From assembly GCA_000708835.1 (NCBI GenBank), contig DF237162.1:1-64000 (forward strand): a stretch of DNA of 64,000 bases, written 5' to 3'. Positions 35,940 to 48,532 of this stretch are shown one piece after another (within the stretch, counting starts at the first letter, position 1; every line of letters begins with the position of its first letter). The position numbers were made by a program, and so were the translations under genes. Source of the stretch: Klebsormidium nitens. Taxonomy: Eukaryota; Streptophyta; Klebsormidiophyceae; Klebsormidiales; Klebsormidiaceae. The notes beneath the pieces were generated by a model, which saw only the letters and a list, made by a program, of their open reading frames with translations, was not told the origin of the DNA and searched no databases.

Positions 35940-38797
35940 TCCGTCCCACGGATCTAAAGTTCACCGCTCACTGTGTGCTCTTTGGGATCAGCACAAAGGC
36001 TGCTTCTGAGTCCATCTTCGGTACGCAATTACTGAAATCCTGACTGCCGTTGGCTCTTACACAGAAACTACGACAAGAGGAGTCGTAGCTGCCTGCCGTT
36101 CGGTCGCCCGTCAGTGTTAGATCCAGAGCTAGCATGTACGAAGAGCACGGGCAAGTTTCGCAGCTCAAAGAATTTCTGAGCTTGACTTACATCTACCCAG
36201 GCAGGTAACGACAGAGAAGAGGTTACCTCCTCATTGAGGTGCATGGTTGAGTTTGATGACAAGCAGATTCGTAATTGAAAGCCGATCCATGTCAAGCATT
36301 TCCTCGGGGGTGATCGGAATGGCTGGTCGTTTACCCAGACCTGTCACGTTAGGAAGATAATGAGGATGTAGTCGTAAGATTGTTGTGATGTCATCACTGG
36401 CGGTGATTGTGCCAGATCCACTGTCAGAGTCATCAAGGGCTCTGTCGAGCCGAATCGCTTCGGGACTGCGTAATCGAGCACGGATTCGCGAATGGACGTG
36501 CTGCGGTACGAAAAGCCTGGCCGGGGTCACCGGGTAGCTTTTCAAACCACGATTCGAAAAGTTGCGCACTGCATGGTGCATTTGCAGCGCCATCGGTTCC
36601 TGTTGTGTGCTCGAGCTTGCATCTGAGAATTACGCGATCACCATTATTGCAATTACTGGATTGGTGATTACCGATCTATTGCGGGATCCGAGGCTCACTT
36701 CAACAGCTATTGTTTCTTATACGCCGGCATGAGCGTGCATGTTACAATTGGACATATCGCATCGATGTCGGACACAAAAGAGTCATCAATCTGCTTGGAC
36801 TCAGAACATTGCATGGGCTCCATAATTATAAGTGCAATGGTTTGGCCTCATTCGATCAAGGCCTCGCTACTACGTCATTGCATGAGACAATGCACGACGC
36901 CTGCAGACATACGCAACGGCGCTCACCAATTCTGCACCCGTACCCGGCTATATAAGCGCTGTCATGTGATCTGCGGCCGGGCGACCGAATTTCCTTACTT
37001 GAGCTTTATAGCCCGTCGCGCTATATAGCTGCTCGTGTCGGATCCCGTGAGCTCTAGATGAATGGCCACCAGACGGAATAAGCAGCACCGGAACTGAGTA
37101 ATGCCCACACCCGGTTACGTGCGCTCGTGCTATACAAAATTTAGTAAAAGCGCCATCTCGCATGCATGCCTCGAGTTGATCTCTGCAGTGTCTCCCCTTG
37201 TTTTGCTGCCGATTGAAGCTTTTATTGTCACGGCTGCTCGTCACGGTCTGAATCGAAGAGAAAGTCGAGCTGAAAAGCTACCGTACTTGACAAAGTGTTG
37301 CACGCTTTGCGAGCGGCCTTCAAAGGGAGCCTTGCAGCCTCTTCTTGGATGCTCCGAAGACAGCCACGCAAATTGGATAGAGAGAGAGAAGAAAGAGCGC
37401 GCCGAAGAGCGTCAAGGGAGCATCGAAAGCGGAATCTATCGGCAGCTAGCACAAGAGGTTTGGCGCCTCGAGCACGAGGTGACTGCTGTCCCTAAGAGAG
37501 GCCCTGCGCAAGAGATGCAATCAAGCCCTGTGCAAGAAGCACACAAGCAGAGATAGAGATCACGAAGTGATTCCCGCTGCGTAGGGTACGACAGGTAAGT
37601 GTTGCTCAACTCTTCGCGCACTTTGAGTGGAAGGTCACGGCTGAACAGTGTCGATGACGCATTCATGTATGCAGCCCGCAGCTCAGAAAGCATTGGTCTG
37701 CTGATTCGATGACTCTGTTTCCTCGTATCATGAGTGTTTGGCTGTAAGAATGAATTGTGAGGATTGCAAGGGGAACCCTCTCGATTGGAACCAATTTCTA
37801 CGCCTTGTATGAAGCTTTACATATTGAATGATCCAAACATTCTCAGCCTTTTCCTGGTTTCACATTCTCAAGAAGCGGAAAGTTGATCTTCTGAGAAAGT
37901 TTAGTGTGTCAGCCTGCTAAAGGACTTGCTCCAAATGATTTGATCCTACACGAAAGCCATTTATCTTAAGCTTTCGCTTCCAGATTCACACAGTAGGCTG
38001 GATGCCTTCAATCATGCACACAAGATCCCTATCTGGTATACGTCAACATTCTGTCTGCTGAAGCACTTAGAAAAATCTGCTGACCCGCTTTCCTCTGCCT
38101 TCCTCAACAGCCTGCTTGGTGTTGGACTGAAGAACCAACCCTGGTTCTTGTGCTAGTACGAAAGACACCATGGACTCTCCAGTGTCGAGCCACCTGTCCT
38201 TTGGAAGAGCTCGGAAGATGCAAGCACCGAGGTAAGATCCACTACTGCAGTTTTTGCAGAAACGTGACCAGCTGCATGCTGCCTTGTTCTTCCTGACATA
38301 CATATTTAAGGATCATCGATCTTCACCGCTCTGGTGGACTTGACGATGCTCTGAACTTCCTTCTGATTGCTAAAGCATGTAAGCCAGGGACCGGAGAATC
38401 CTAAAGTTTACAGAGGAGGAGCAGTGCCCAGATCGCTGTACGTAGGGAGACGCTGCAAAGCTGCCGTCACTGACACGTATATTCTCCAAAGCTTCGGATC
38501 CTCGTGCTGGCATAATCCGGTTGTAATGACTTCTTAAAGGTCGACCTTGCTTGCAAGACTCCATCGCTCCTTACTGTACTTATCACCTGGTTTATCCGAA
38601 AAGGGAACCTCTTTTACGCAGTCGGATGTGCATCCAACCCTTTCAATGAGCGGCATAAAAGAGACAAGATATCTCGAAAACAGAGGCGCTTCCTCTCTTG
38701 CGCTCGGACCCCTGAAAGCAGTTGCATCCGAAGCTCAAACTCCCGCTTAAACACAAACTCCAACTTCCTGCTCAAACACAAATTCTTCTTTCTGCAG
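35940..38797. other. Intergenic stretch with two weak hypothetical frames
   Basis: No conserved gene recognised. Two frames look somewhat protein-like. One is 36593-36231 on the minus strand (120 aa, Arg/Leu/Pro-rich, ending LLVIKLNHAPQ). The other is within 37101-37556 on the plus strand (C-terminal 90 residues with CCTLCERP and a charged helix IEREKKERAEERQ). Neither shows a family signature or confirmed splice partners, so neither is called as a gene. Confidence 0.35.
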
Positions 38798-39079
38798 CCT
38801 CTTCTCCGCCCCAACGAGAACAGCTGCGGCCACAGCAAGCTCGCTCTCTTCATCTTCCTCTACCTGAACCCCCTGTCGCTGAACCATCGCGCCGCGGAGT
38901 TCGTCGCGCTGCTCGCGATCCTTCTCCCAACGAGCGGCGCGGCCGCGCTCGCGCTCGCGCGCTTTTATCCCCAGGGCCATTACGCGGCGTCCTTCGGCCT
39001 TGGGGGCGTCGCCCTTGTCATCCTCTTGGCCATGCAGCGGCTGTACCTCACCGTAGCGGAGAGAGTTCCGAGGCGACGG
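38798..39079 (+). pseudogene. Isolated exon of an unrecognised multi-pass membrane protein (copy 1)
   Basis: After an acceptor (tttctgcag at 38797) an open frame of 94 codons ends at a gtgagc donor. It encodes three hydrophobic segments: ALFIFLYLNPLSL, then NHRAAEFVALLAILLPTSG, then SFGLGGVALVILLAMQ. The core LNPLSLNHRAAE matches LNPFALNHRAAE at about 41940, so these are paralogous exons. No start or partner exon is convincing next to it. It could be an exon of a real gene that I cannot complete. Family not recognised. Confidence 0.4.
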
Positions 39080-39597
39080 GTGAGCCTGATGCTTTTTGTA
39101 ACGGGTTTCCTTCCGATCAAACATGAAATTGATCGCATGACCACGAATTTGCCCAACGTTCCCCTGAAAACTTCCGTTTACGGCTGCAGCTCATACCTAA
39201 CGTCGCAAACGAAGCTTAGATCAGCTCTGCAACCTCGACCAGCTGAGTCTGGAATCATTTCTACGATTGAATCGTTTACAGAAAGCCTGATTCCCTCAAG
39301 ATAGTAATAGCAGCTTTTTCACCCGTTGCAGATTGCACACTCTACGAGCCCCCCGATCCGAGGAGCTGCTTTGGTGCCTCGCTGACCGACTCCGTTTCCA
39401 GGAGTAAGTAACTTCGACAATTCACTTAACGTCCCGCTGACCGGGACTTGGTCTAAGTTTGCTTCGGCTTCTGGTTCGTTTGCAAAGCTGTGACGAGGTC
39501 TCTCAGCACTGGAAGTTTGGTCTTGGCAGACTCTCATTCAGATCCTTCACCCTGAGAGCGTTCTTTGTCAAAGCCCTCTTCATTCTGTCTACAATGC

Positions 39598-40720
39598 TGA
39601 CGTCGAACTTCGCGCCCGCAGTTCCTCAAACGCCCGCGGCTCTCGTCAGCTTCACGGGCCCCTGATAAAGCTCGCCTACAGCAAGCGAGTTCCGTCCAAG
39701 TTCAGACTTTTCCTCATCCTACGCTGACGTCCGCGTTCCGCCCCCGCAGTTCCTCAGACTTTCGCGGCTCTCTTGCAGGCTTCATTGGCCCTCAGCAGGG
39801 CAGAATTATCATGAAAACTTGACATCAGATTCCGTCCGTTGCCCAATGCCGAACGAGCTACCTCCCCTACAGCCAGCAGGACAAGCTTCTCATTGGAATA
39901 CTACTTCAGAAATCGGATTCCGTCCGTTTCCCAATCGTTCCGCTGACGTCCACCTTCTGTCTCTGCAGTTTTATGGACTTCCGCGGCGCTCGTTCCGCTT
40001 CACCGGCCCTCTAAGCTACCTCGCCTCCACTCCGCAGGGCAAGCTTCTTTCGAAAATCTACGTTAGAGACCGGATTCCGTGCATTTCTTGATCGTTCCGC
40101 TGACCCCTTATTCCGCTTCCGTGCAGTTCCTGGGACACCCGCGGCGCTCGTGCAGCTTCACCGGCCCCCTGAGCTACTTCGCCAACACCCAGAAGAGCAA
40201 GCTTCTAAAGGAGATTCCTGTCAGATACCGGATGCCGTGCGAATTCCGTTCGTTCCGCTGACGTTCACATTCCGCCTTCGCAGTTCCTCGGACTTCCCCG
40301 CCGCTTGTGCAGCTTCACCGGCCCCCTGAGCTACCTCGCCTAACCCCAGGACCTGCTTTTTACGAGGCTTCACGGCAGAAAACAACCACTTATGGAACTT
40401 AAGGCAGAAAGACAATTGGTCGAGACCTTTCGAAATCTCTCCGCTGACGTCAGCATTCCGCCCTCGCAGTTCCTCGGACTTCTGCGCCGCTCGTGCAGCT
40501 TCACCGGCCCCCGGAGCTACTTCGCCTAGCCCCAGAGCTTCTTACGAGGACAGAAAAAAACTTTTGAAACTTCACGGCCGAAAGACCATTTGTTCCAGAC
40601 ATTTCGTGATCTTTCCGCTGACGTCAGCATTCCACCCACGCAGTTCCTCGGCCTCCCGCGGCGCTCGTGCAGCTTCACCGGCCCCCCTGAGCTACCTCGT
40701 CTACACCCAGCTCAACCCGT
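39598..40720 (+). repeat. Array of about eight copies of an exon 5' edge (membrane-protein family)
   Basis: Units of the form ccgctgacgtc, then a pyrimidine-rich tract ending cgcag, then ttcctcggacttccgcgg and cttcaccggccccctgagc. Acceptor junctions: 39621, 39749, 39968, 40126, 40283, 40469 and 40643, with a decayed unit near 39855. Spacing is mostly 128-186 bp. Each encodes a version of QFLGLPRRSCSFTGPLSY. The last copy continues into the longest coding stretch (YTQLNPFCLEPRRAEFLV). The early copies are most diverged. Confidence 0.9.
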
Positions 40721-42037
40721 TCTGCCTCGAACCGCGCCGCGCCGAGTTCCTGGTTTAACTTTCTCCGGGACTGTGGCAGCTTTCTGGAAAAGCTCTTCCA
40801 TACTCCGCCACGTCAGCATCACCGAGCGGGCCACGTGGTACGAGGTCTACTGGCCGTTCCTGATCTGGTTCGGGTTTCATTGGTAATCGACATGGACTTC
40901 CTGGAGCTGCCGCGGCGCGCGTGGCGGCCTTACGGTGAGTTTTCGGGCCTTTCAACTCCTTTTCTATGTTTGATTATTGTACGTTTTACGATCTATCTCA
41001 GAACGATACGTTTTGAACTTCGCGGGTGTCATCTACGCGGAAAAGGTCAGAATTTATGATCTAGGGTTTTTAAACACTCAGTTTTGTAGTTCTTCTAAGA
41101 AATTGTAATGTACAATTTCAGATTTCCTTTGCTTGGAAGTGACGGGGGCGGCTTAATTGAAGGAACGCTGCCTGGTTCAAAAGAGTGGGGGAATTTTGGA
41201 TGGATCAGATAGTACGATTAGAGGCTGAATATGGGGTCCTCAAATGAGAATTTCGTTTCGAAGCGTCCAATCGTTTGAACCTCTTGCCTTGGCAAGCTGG
41301 CACACTTGGTTCTCAAACATCATGGAATTTTTTGCGGAACCATTCATGAGACGCCCTAGTCTTATCCGTGTGCAGATTTTCCCGATCCGAGGCGGCTGTT
41401 TCCGGGAGCAAATCTAGCGCCTCCAGCACAGGTGAGATGGGGAGCGACAGGCAATCAGACAATGCGTCTCGATTCAGCGAAATTCACGCTGCAAAGTGAG
41501 TCTCTGTAGAAGGTTTGAGCCCTAGGTTTGAGCCCACAGAATTTGCTTCTTAAGCCTGCATGGTGCCTGTGATTCAGAGTGCGAACTCTGGCCTCCTTTT
41601 TCTTTGATGAAAGAGCTTGCTCAGAAACAATACCTAAACCCTACGACCAGTAACCGTCAACTCTTTCGAACCCCCTTTGGGCCGCTTGCAGCTGCGCGCG
41701 CAGAAGGTTTGGCCGCTAACCAGACTGAGTACCAGATGGCGGCTCAGTTTATTGACCAGATAACCGCGCTGACCTGGTTAACGCCCAAGTCTGGATATTG
41801 AACATGTATCCACTTTCTACCAGCCCTTAACCCACCCATGGTTAATGGCGAAACTTTTTCCTGCAGCCGTTCGTCCCGCCTACCAAGACGGCCTTCGGTC
41901 ACACCCGCTCCGCGCATTACTTCTTCCTCCACCTGAACCCCTTCGCGCTCAACCATCGCGCGGCGGAGTCCGTCGTCTTCTTTCCGTTCGTGCTGCTGAC
42001 GTGCATCGCCCTCCCAATCTATCTTTCGCCACGATAA
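40643..42037 (+). pseudogene. Damaged gene copy 2 of the unrecognised membrane-protein family
   Basis: Exon-like pieces: 40643-40934 (QFLGLPRRSCSF, AEFLV, then TWYEVYWPFLIWF, then MDFLELPRRAWRPYG), 41376-41431 (DFPDPRRLFPGANLAPPAQ) and 41867-42037 (TKTAFGHTRSAHYFFLHL, NPFALNHRAAES, TM segment, stop). Splice signals between pieces are good and phases fit. The first piece, however, needs frame changes after a TAA at about 40756 and near 40890. After the stop at 42035 a homologous continuation (LILLWAFKRYYL) is found in another frame. I infer a decayed paralogue; sequencing error cannot be excluded. Hydrophobic segments indicate an integral membrane protein. Confidence 0.45.
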
Positions 42038-43429
42038 CCGGTACGACGCTTCGTTGGCGGTCCTGGGCTTATCCTGCTCTGGGCGTTCAAGAGATATTAC
42101 CTGTAGTTCACGGGGTTTATGATGACGCGCCAAGGTGAGAGAACTCCAAGATGGTGCCTTCAGAAGTTCCTCGAAGAGGCAGGTCAAAAGGGAAGGGATG
42201 CATGCTGACCATTGATAAGCGTATGATGCTTTGGATGCTTATGATTGAGTTTGGTCCTTGTAAAAGAAGGTGGCGGTCTAGAGAATCTGAGACATGTGCC
42301 GCAGGTCGACTTTCGACTGCATCCTTTTGCATTTGATTTTTATTTTGATGCCTCTCAAGCGAATGGTTGCATCTAGAACAGAGTGGAAGGGCAAAACGAC
42401 AAGAGGATGCTTGCGAAGTGGGGGTTGAATTGGCGACCAGTTTTAGCTGCTACTGGTCGCATTGTCAAGACGTCCACAAAATGGCGAAGAGCCCCCCCTT
42501 TGGTTTCCTGTTGAAAGTCTTTTGTGTGATCGCCACTCGAGTCCTCCATCGATTGAGCTTTCTGTTTCATGTAACCCTTATTCTTACAACATGTAGTTGC
42601 GGATTAGATGCATAAACTGTCCCTCACCTCTAAACGGCAGCACTCGACTTCGTGACTCAGAGCAATCCTGTTTGCTCCAGAACCTCGCACTACTTCTGAA
42701 GGATATCAACATGCCTAGGTCAGACGCTCTTCCCTACTACCTATGCCACCGTGCGGTGTAGAATTTATGGGTCTCGCTTCAAGCGAACATTATAAGGTTC
42801 CTTTTAGCTTCCGACGCTCAAGTGATTACTTTTCTTCGTGCAGACCCCAGACTAGTCAAGCTTCACAACGAAATGACGTGCTACGGGCAGCTCTCTGACG
42901 CCACGCCCGGGGTAAGCGCATCCGTAACCCATGCTCACCAGGTAGTCTCCGTGTTCTCATTCAAACGCACGCTGCGAAACACCGACGGAAGCAAGCTGAG
43001 TCGAAGGTCAAAAGCGCCCTTCGGAGCTATGCCTCGCCGTCAGGTGCTAGTTAACAGATCAAGAAAGTTTTCTGAAAAGCCCACGAGTGCGAGTCTGACT
43101 AGGTATAGCATGCGAACCCTTCCAACGAGTGTTGAGTCTCAGGGAGGAGTGCCGGCAAAGCACGCTGCACGCCGCTGTGGCAAATCCATCCTATTATGTC
43201 GGCACACGATCTGGCCACGTGTCCAATGCAAACCCCGGGTCTGGGGACCACGCAATCGTCTTTGTCAACCAGGACGTCAAAGTGAGGTTTGGTTGAAACG
43301 CGGGGAATCACAGGTCGTTAGCTTGGATTTGTGCCTGTCTGCTGATTCCCGTGCTCTCAAACTGCACTCGTTCTAAAAACCCCTTTATTGCCACGTCAGA
43401 GTTCCCCTTATTCCGCGCTCCTGTTCCGT
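42038..43429. other. Stretch between damaged membrane-protein copies 2 and 3
   Basis: No intact exon recognised. It ends with a region (from about 43395) similar to the acceptor-rich repeat of the upstream array (ccacgtcag, ccgtgcagctcctcggc). Confidence 0.4.
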
Positions 43430-43861
43430 GCAGCTCCTCGGCGGCCCTGTTCCGCTAGAGTTCCGTTACAGTCATCTCACAATTTCGTACAATCTGCTGT
43501 TCAAACCGTCTAATCTCTTGCCACATCGGATCAGTAAACCTCGCGCCCCCCGCGCCCCTGTTCCGCTCAGTTCCGCGGCCGCGCGCGCCTCTCCTACGCC
43601 TTCCGCGACCCCTCAGCCGCCGCGTCGCGCGCGCCCACCTCAACCTACTCGCGCACGATCCCCCGGCCGCGGAGTTCCTCGTCCTTCTGCTCCCCTCGAC
43701 TTTGGCAGCCTGCGCGGGCTTTCTCTACCTGGCCACTCATGCTGACGTCACAACGCCCTGGTAACGAGTCTGGGGGCCGCTGATTCCGTGGGGCTTGTGG
43801 GCCTGGCTCCTGGATCTATACTTCCTGGAGCTGCCGTCGAAGCAGTGGAAGCCGCCGCACG
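43430..43861 (+). pseudogene. Damaged gene copy 3 of the unrecognised membrane-protein family
   Basis: One frame gives PPAAEFLVLLLPSTLAACAG and, after a TAA at 43759-43761, VWGPLIPWGLWAWLLDLYFLELP followed by SKQWKPPHG at a gtgagc donor (exon end 43861). This parallels copy 2 (AEFLV, then YWPFLIWF, FLELPRRAWRPYG). The stop and the loss of a clean upstream part suggest decay. A weak possible next exon (LPASLRAGRGGVKSWC) begins near 44912. Confidence 0.42.
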
Positions 43862-46613
43862 GTGAGCATCGAGTCTTCGTTTTCTTCGTCGTCCGTTGAG
43901 TGAATAGTTTTTGGAGAAGGTTCTAAAGTTGCTCCTACATCGCATGTTTTCGGACAGCCAAAGAGAGCGAGCGAGCCGCGTAGCTGCTCGGCGGATCAGG
44001 GTTATGCTTTGGGTTGTGCAAGCCGAAGAAAACCATGCTTCACAGCTGACCAGAACTGAAAGAGGAAACTTCGAGATGATGTCTAATGTTGACCTTCGTC
44101 TCGCATGCACTGTGCCGAACTGTGCCGATACAAAGCATCAGGAAACAACTTTCGATTTCGGAGGTGGTTCCCTCTGGCTGAATTGCTCTCGGCCACCGAG
44201 AGCGTTATCAACCGGGGTTGCCAGCTTGCTTACTATTTATGACTAGAACCGGTGCTCAAGTTAGCTTCGCACCGCGCCATTCCTTTGCAAGCGCGCACAA
44301 GCTTTGTCTCGGTCCTTCTCTAGCGCTCGCGTTAGATTGTATCAGTTTAAACGCGTAGGCGAAACTGATGAGACGGCCTTCAAACGTGTTGCGTTATGCG
44401 CGTAAGCGGAAGTGATGGGACGCGCGGCACCTCAGAAGTTGGAATCTGACTCGATGTGAAAGACTTTACCACTTACGCTCAAGAAATTCCTGAAAACCGT
44501 CCACAAGAGATATCTCCTTTCCAGATCCAACCGTTTCTGCCAACCGTCAGATGACCGACTATAACACCTTTGGGAGAAGCATCGCTCCTGAGCGACCACG
44601 ACCACAATCTCCAAAGCCTTTCACATTTGACAGAGTGGCCAACTCGTTTCAGAAGGACGTATTGAAATTTTCCAAATTTTTGAGTTGATTGAACGTTACC
44701 GTGTGCAGAAAAAGTCTTAATCTTAGGTCGAGTGAGCCAGGTGGGTGACGTAAGGATACAATAGGAACCGGGCGCACCCACTAGATCAAAACCCTGGTTA
44801 CAAACCCACGCGCTCCGCACCCGTGCCCCGTTCTAACCCCGTCTCTCCCCAGGCACTAACCTCACTTAACCTGGCTGTATCTCAGCATGCAACTGATACT
44901 ACTGTGTGCAGATCTGCCGGCCTCGCTCCGAGCCGGAAGAGGAGGTGTGAAGAGCTGGTGCAAAAGTGACGGGACAAGGTAAATCGACCATCGGACCTGA
45001 ATCTTTAGGCCTGCACTTACCAAGAGACGACCTAAATTGCAGCACGAGTTCAACAGATAGCTCTCACCGTTAGCAACTTATCTGGATGTTCCGTTATCCC
45101 TTTTCATATTCGTCAGGTTCTAGTCGTCAACAGATTTCACTTCCTGACGCAAGAAGCTTCGGAACTCGCGGTTGCTTGAGCTAGATGCGACTATCTTAAC
45201 TTGGTCAAAGTAGAAACCTTGAAAAGCAATGGTGGGCGCGTTAGTGGATTCTCTCGCGAATCCCCCACTTCGCAGCTCTAGTGACTGCTGTTTTCTGACG
45301 AACTTCCAGCTTCGAAGGATTCAGTGTCATTGGTCAAGCGGCCTTGAATTGAGAGAGAGAATCCATTCCTGGAACAGGACGGTCCCAATAAGGTCTTCCG
45401 TCTATTCCTTCAACGTTCAGTGTTGTGTTCGGTCAACTTCCATCTGAGAGCGCATTAAGTGACTTGCAATAACATTCCTCGACATATCGTGCTAGCTAAA
45501 AATCATCCGTTCTTCATTCCGAAATAACATGTGCACATGTTCGGACTGTTTCGTTGGCATGCATCAGATTTGGTCCACTCTTTTCTTGCAGGGTACGTCT
45601 TTATGGCTGGCTAATCACAAAGAACAAGGTCGAAGTCCTATGATGATGACGAGCGCCTCAAGATTTTCAACGAGGACAATAGTCAATCAAGTAGGAAGCA
45701 TGTGGTTCAAATGAAGGGACTAAACGTGCAGCAAAGAAGGGTATAGCCTGGCGGTCATAATCATCTGGACCAGGTTTCCTTGTAAGTTGGCAAATCTTTT
45801 ACTTTTGCTTTGACGCAGTGCACCCATGCTTCCGCGTGTCTGAACACCTTCGTATATAGGTATATGTAACTAGAATTCCTTCTTGAGGGACGGACCGTTC
45901 CGTCGCCAGAAGTCTAGCATTATTAATGTAAAATGGCAGCTCGGGTATAAACACGGTGCATTATATCAACGCGCATGCAGCATTATTGTAACCTTCCTCA
46001 TTCCATTCCATGCAGTATCATGCATAAACTATTCATGTCATTTCATGATTCATCTTTTCGCTTCGCTACATTTTGAGTGCATTTGTTGAATGGGGCTATT
46101 TCGACCGTGATAACACAATCGCGGTTTTTCTCCCCCTCCAATATTCGCATGATAGTGATAGGGTTATGGAAATATGCATATGATGTACAAAGGATTGATG
46201 CATACCTTCCGCACAGTTAATATATCAAATGTAAGCGTATATGTTATATTTTAGAGAGAAAAGCGGTACTATCATTTGCAGATATATGCATGATTTTGCT
46301 TGTGGTTTGTCAATGGATATTCAATTGAAGCGCAAGACTGACATATAGTGAAGTGTGACAAATGCGTAACCAAGACGTGTTGACAAACCTTCGCTCTCCC
46401 CAATTCTACAATTCCGCAGTCATTGTTTGTTAGATTGAGGTGCACTTACACAAAATCCTCTTTTGCTACGATTTCTTACTTTACAAATGGTCGAAGACAA
46501 ACGTGAGTAGAGAGGCTGAATTCCCCTTTTTACTCATCCTCTCTGGGTTACTCTCTTTCCTCGTTTTCTCTGCTTTATTACAACATCAATTACACGTCTA
46601 GTTCAAATGTACT
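43862..46613. other. Gene-poor stretch
   Basis: No conserved exon seen. From about 45850 to 46300 the composition is AT-rich with many short repeats of tgcat type. It probably contains 3' flanking sequence of the LEA-like gene at its right end. Confidence 0.4.
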
Positions 46614-48296
46614 TTACATGTGAACCTTCTCCTTAATCTTCTGCATGGTGCTCTTGTGCTCATGGCCATGGGTCTCAGTTCCAAGGTCATGACGTTCACC
46701 CACAGCTCCGGTGTGCAGACCCGCACCAGTGTGAGTGCCAACACCGGTGTGAGCGCCAGTGTGGGTGTCAGCTCCTGGGTGGCGGTTATGGTCAACCACA
46801 CGCTCTCTGTATCTGCAGTTGTATTGAAATTCCAATAGTTAGTCACAACCATTCCCATCTTCAGTTAGACTGATAGTTGCAAGTGTGGGTTTGGACTGTG
46901 CGATAAATGGAAAGCATGTAACCAGTACCCAGAATGGTGCAAGTAAATTACTGGAAGTATGCTACAGAGGGGTAAGCAGACCGTTCTTTTCTCATTGCTG
47001 ATGCCATCATGCGAAGGAAAAAGAATAAATTGCAAAAAGCTTGGGTGGCTGAAGCAAAACCCGCTTGTTGAGAGCTTCTTCAGAACTGCATGTCGACAAG
47101 AGCCAGCTCGGGAATAAACATTCAACGTTTACTGGCCCTACTTTTCCTGCTCAAATCACTTCAGAAATCGCAAATGAAAGGAACTCAAATCTCTGAATGG
47201 CAACTCCTTTCATACATTACATTGTTTAGTATTATATGCCCTTCATCGAGGACCAAGTCAAAACTGGCGCATACAACCTGACTGAGTGATCCCCCATTTT
47301 CTCCAATGCATGCGCAAAGTAGTCATACTCAGCAGTGGTGCAGATGTTGAGAGTACTCACTCTCCGGTGGGCACATTGACCTCCCTCTGGACAGCCTCGT
47401 GGTGCATCTCAGGGACGGTGCGCGTCTCCTTCTCCATGACGATCTTGTGCTTGGGCACCATCACCTCCTCTTGCCGCTCATGCATCCTAGGCACGTGCTC
47501 GGTCCTCTGCTCGGTGCGCATCTGGGGGACCTTCTCCACAGTCTCTGTGCGCGTCTCATACTGCCTTGGCTGCAAATGCAAGACACGGGTTGAGAAGACT
47601 GGCAGGGCGCGCAATGACAGCAAGTTTAAAGCAAAGCTGCATGACTCCTGCTTCAGGAAACTTCCCTCGCTGAAGAATTACCACCTGAATATGTAGGGCA
47701 GTGACCAGCAGAAAACACCCTGGAGGTGCATTTCACAATGAGGCAGGCTAAGATAAGGGCCTTTGTTGAATGTGCAGAGAGGGTATAATGAATGGACTGG
47801 TCACCAGTAAGTAGTATGAAGTTGAAGTGTTCCATGGAATCACACCCTGAGCTACAAAAGCAACTGTATGAAAGATGCATTGCATGATCTTTTTTTAATG
47901 CTTCGACCAGCAATGCTGCGACAGTCTTCTGAGGCCAAGGCAATACAGGAAAACCTCTGTACTCTCACCCTAGTGTTCTATCCACCAAGCTCATGAAAGT
48001 GCGCAGCTGTCACATTGCCAGTGCCTCTTGTGGCTGTTCCCTTCGTCATGCCAGTGGAACAGTGGAGTGCTCACCACTGCATTGTTTCAACAGACAGACA
48101 TCCACAGAATGGCCAGAAACTACAAACCCCCGCATTGCATTCATACTGCAATGTGCACTGCAATTGCCAAACCACTGAACAAATCAGAGAAGTAGGCGCT
48201 TCAGCTCACCAGGCCCTCAGCGTCATGCACGCGCTCGTGCTCCTGGTGGTGGGCCTTCTTATGCCCCATGCCGAGAGTCTCCTTCACCTTCTCCAT
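46614..48296 (-). CDS. Small hydrophilic LEA/dehydrin-like stress protein
   Basis: Three exons on the minus strand: 48296-48210, 47569-47361 and 46812-46614. Phases 0 and 2 fit and give 164 aa. Exon 1: MEKVKETLGMGHKKAHHQEH. Exon 2 is a run of Glu/Arg/Val-rich repeats (TEHVPRMHERQEEVMVPKHK; KETRTVPEMHHE). Exon 3 has His/Thr/Gly repeats (GADTHTGAHTGVGTHTG) and ends HKSTMQKIKEKVHM, a lysine-rich amphipathic end reminiscent of the dehydrin K-segment. The protein has no Trp and almost no large hydrophobics, as expected of an intrinsically disordered desiccation or cold protein. Placement in a named family is not certain. The upstream region holds a 45-bp duplication with CCAAT motifs. Confidence 0.72.
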
Positions 48297-48532
48297 TTTG
48301 GCAGCTGGCGGTAGCGAAGCTTGGGCGCTAGTTTTTGGTTTCTGGGCGTACAACAGAGAATTGGAGCTGGCAGAATACAGATTTGTGAAGAAGTAAAGAT
48401 GTCAAAATGTTATGTACCACAATGGCTCATGTTCTCGAGTCTTCAGCATCAAACGCAAGCTTGGCTGATGAGCTGTTATCTGTCGTTGTGGCGGGATGCT
48501 ATTGGGCGCCTCATGCGGGCATCACTTCGCGT

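Noticed and set aside
36231-36593. 120-codon minus-strand frame that looks protein-like
   Set aside because: Reasonable composition but no recognisable family, no splice partners and no paralogue in the window; left as a note only.
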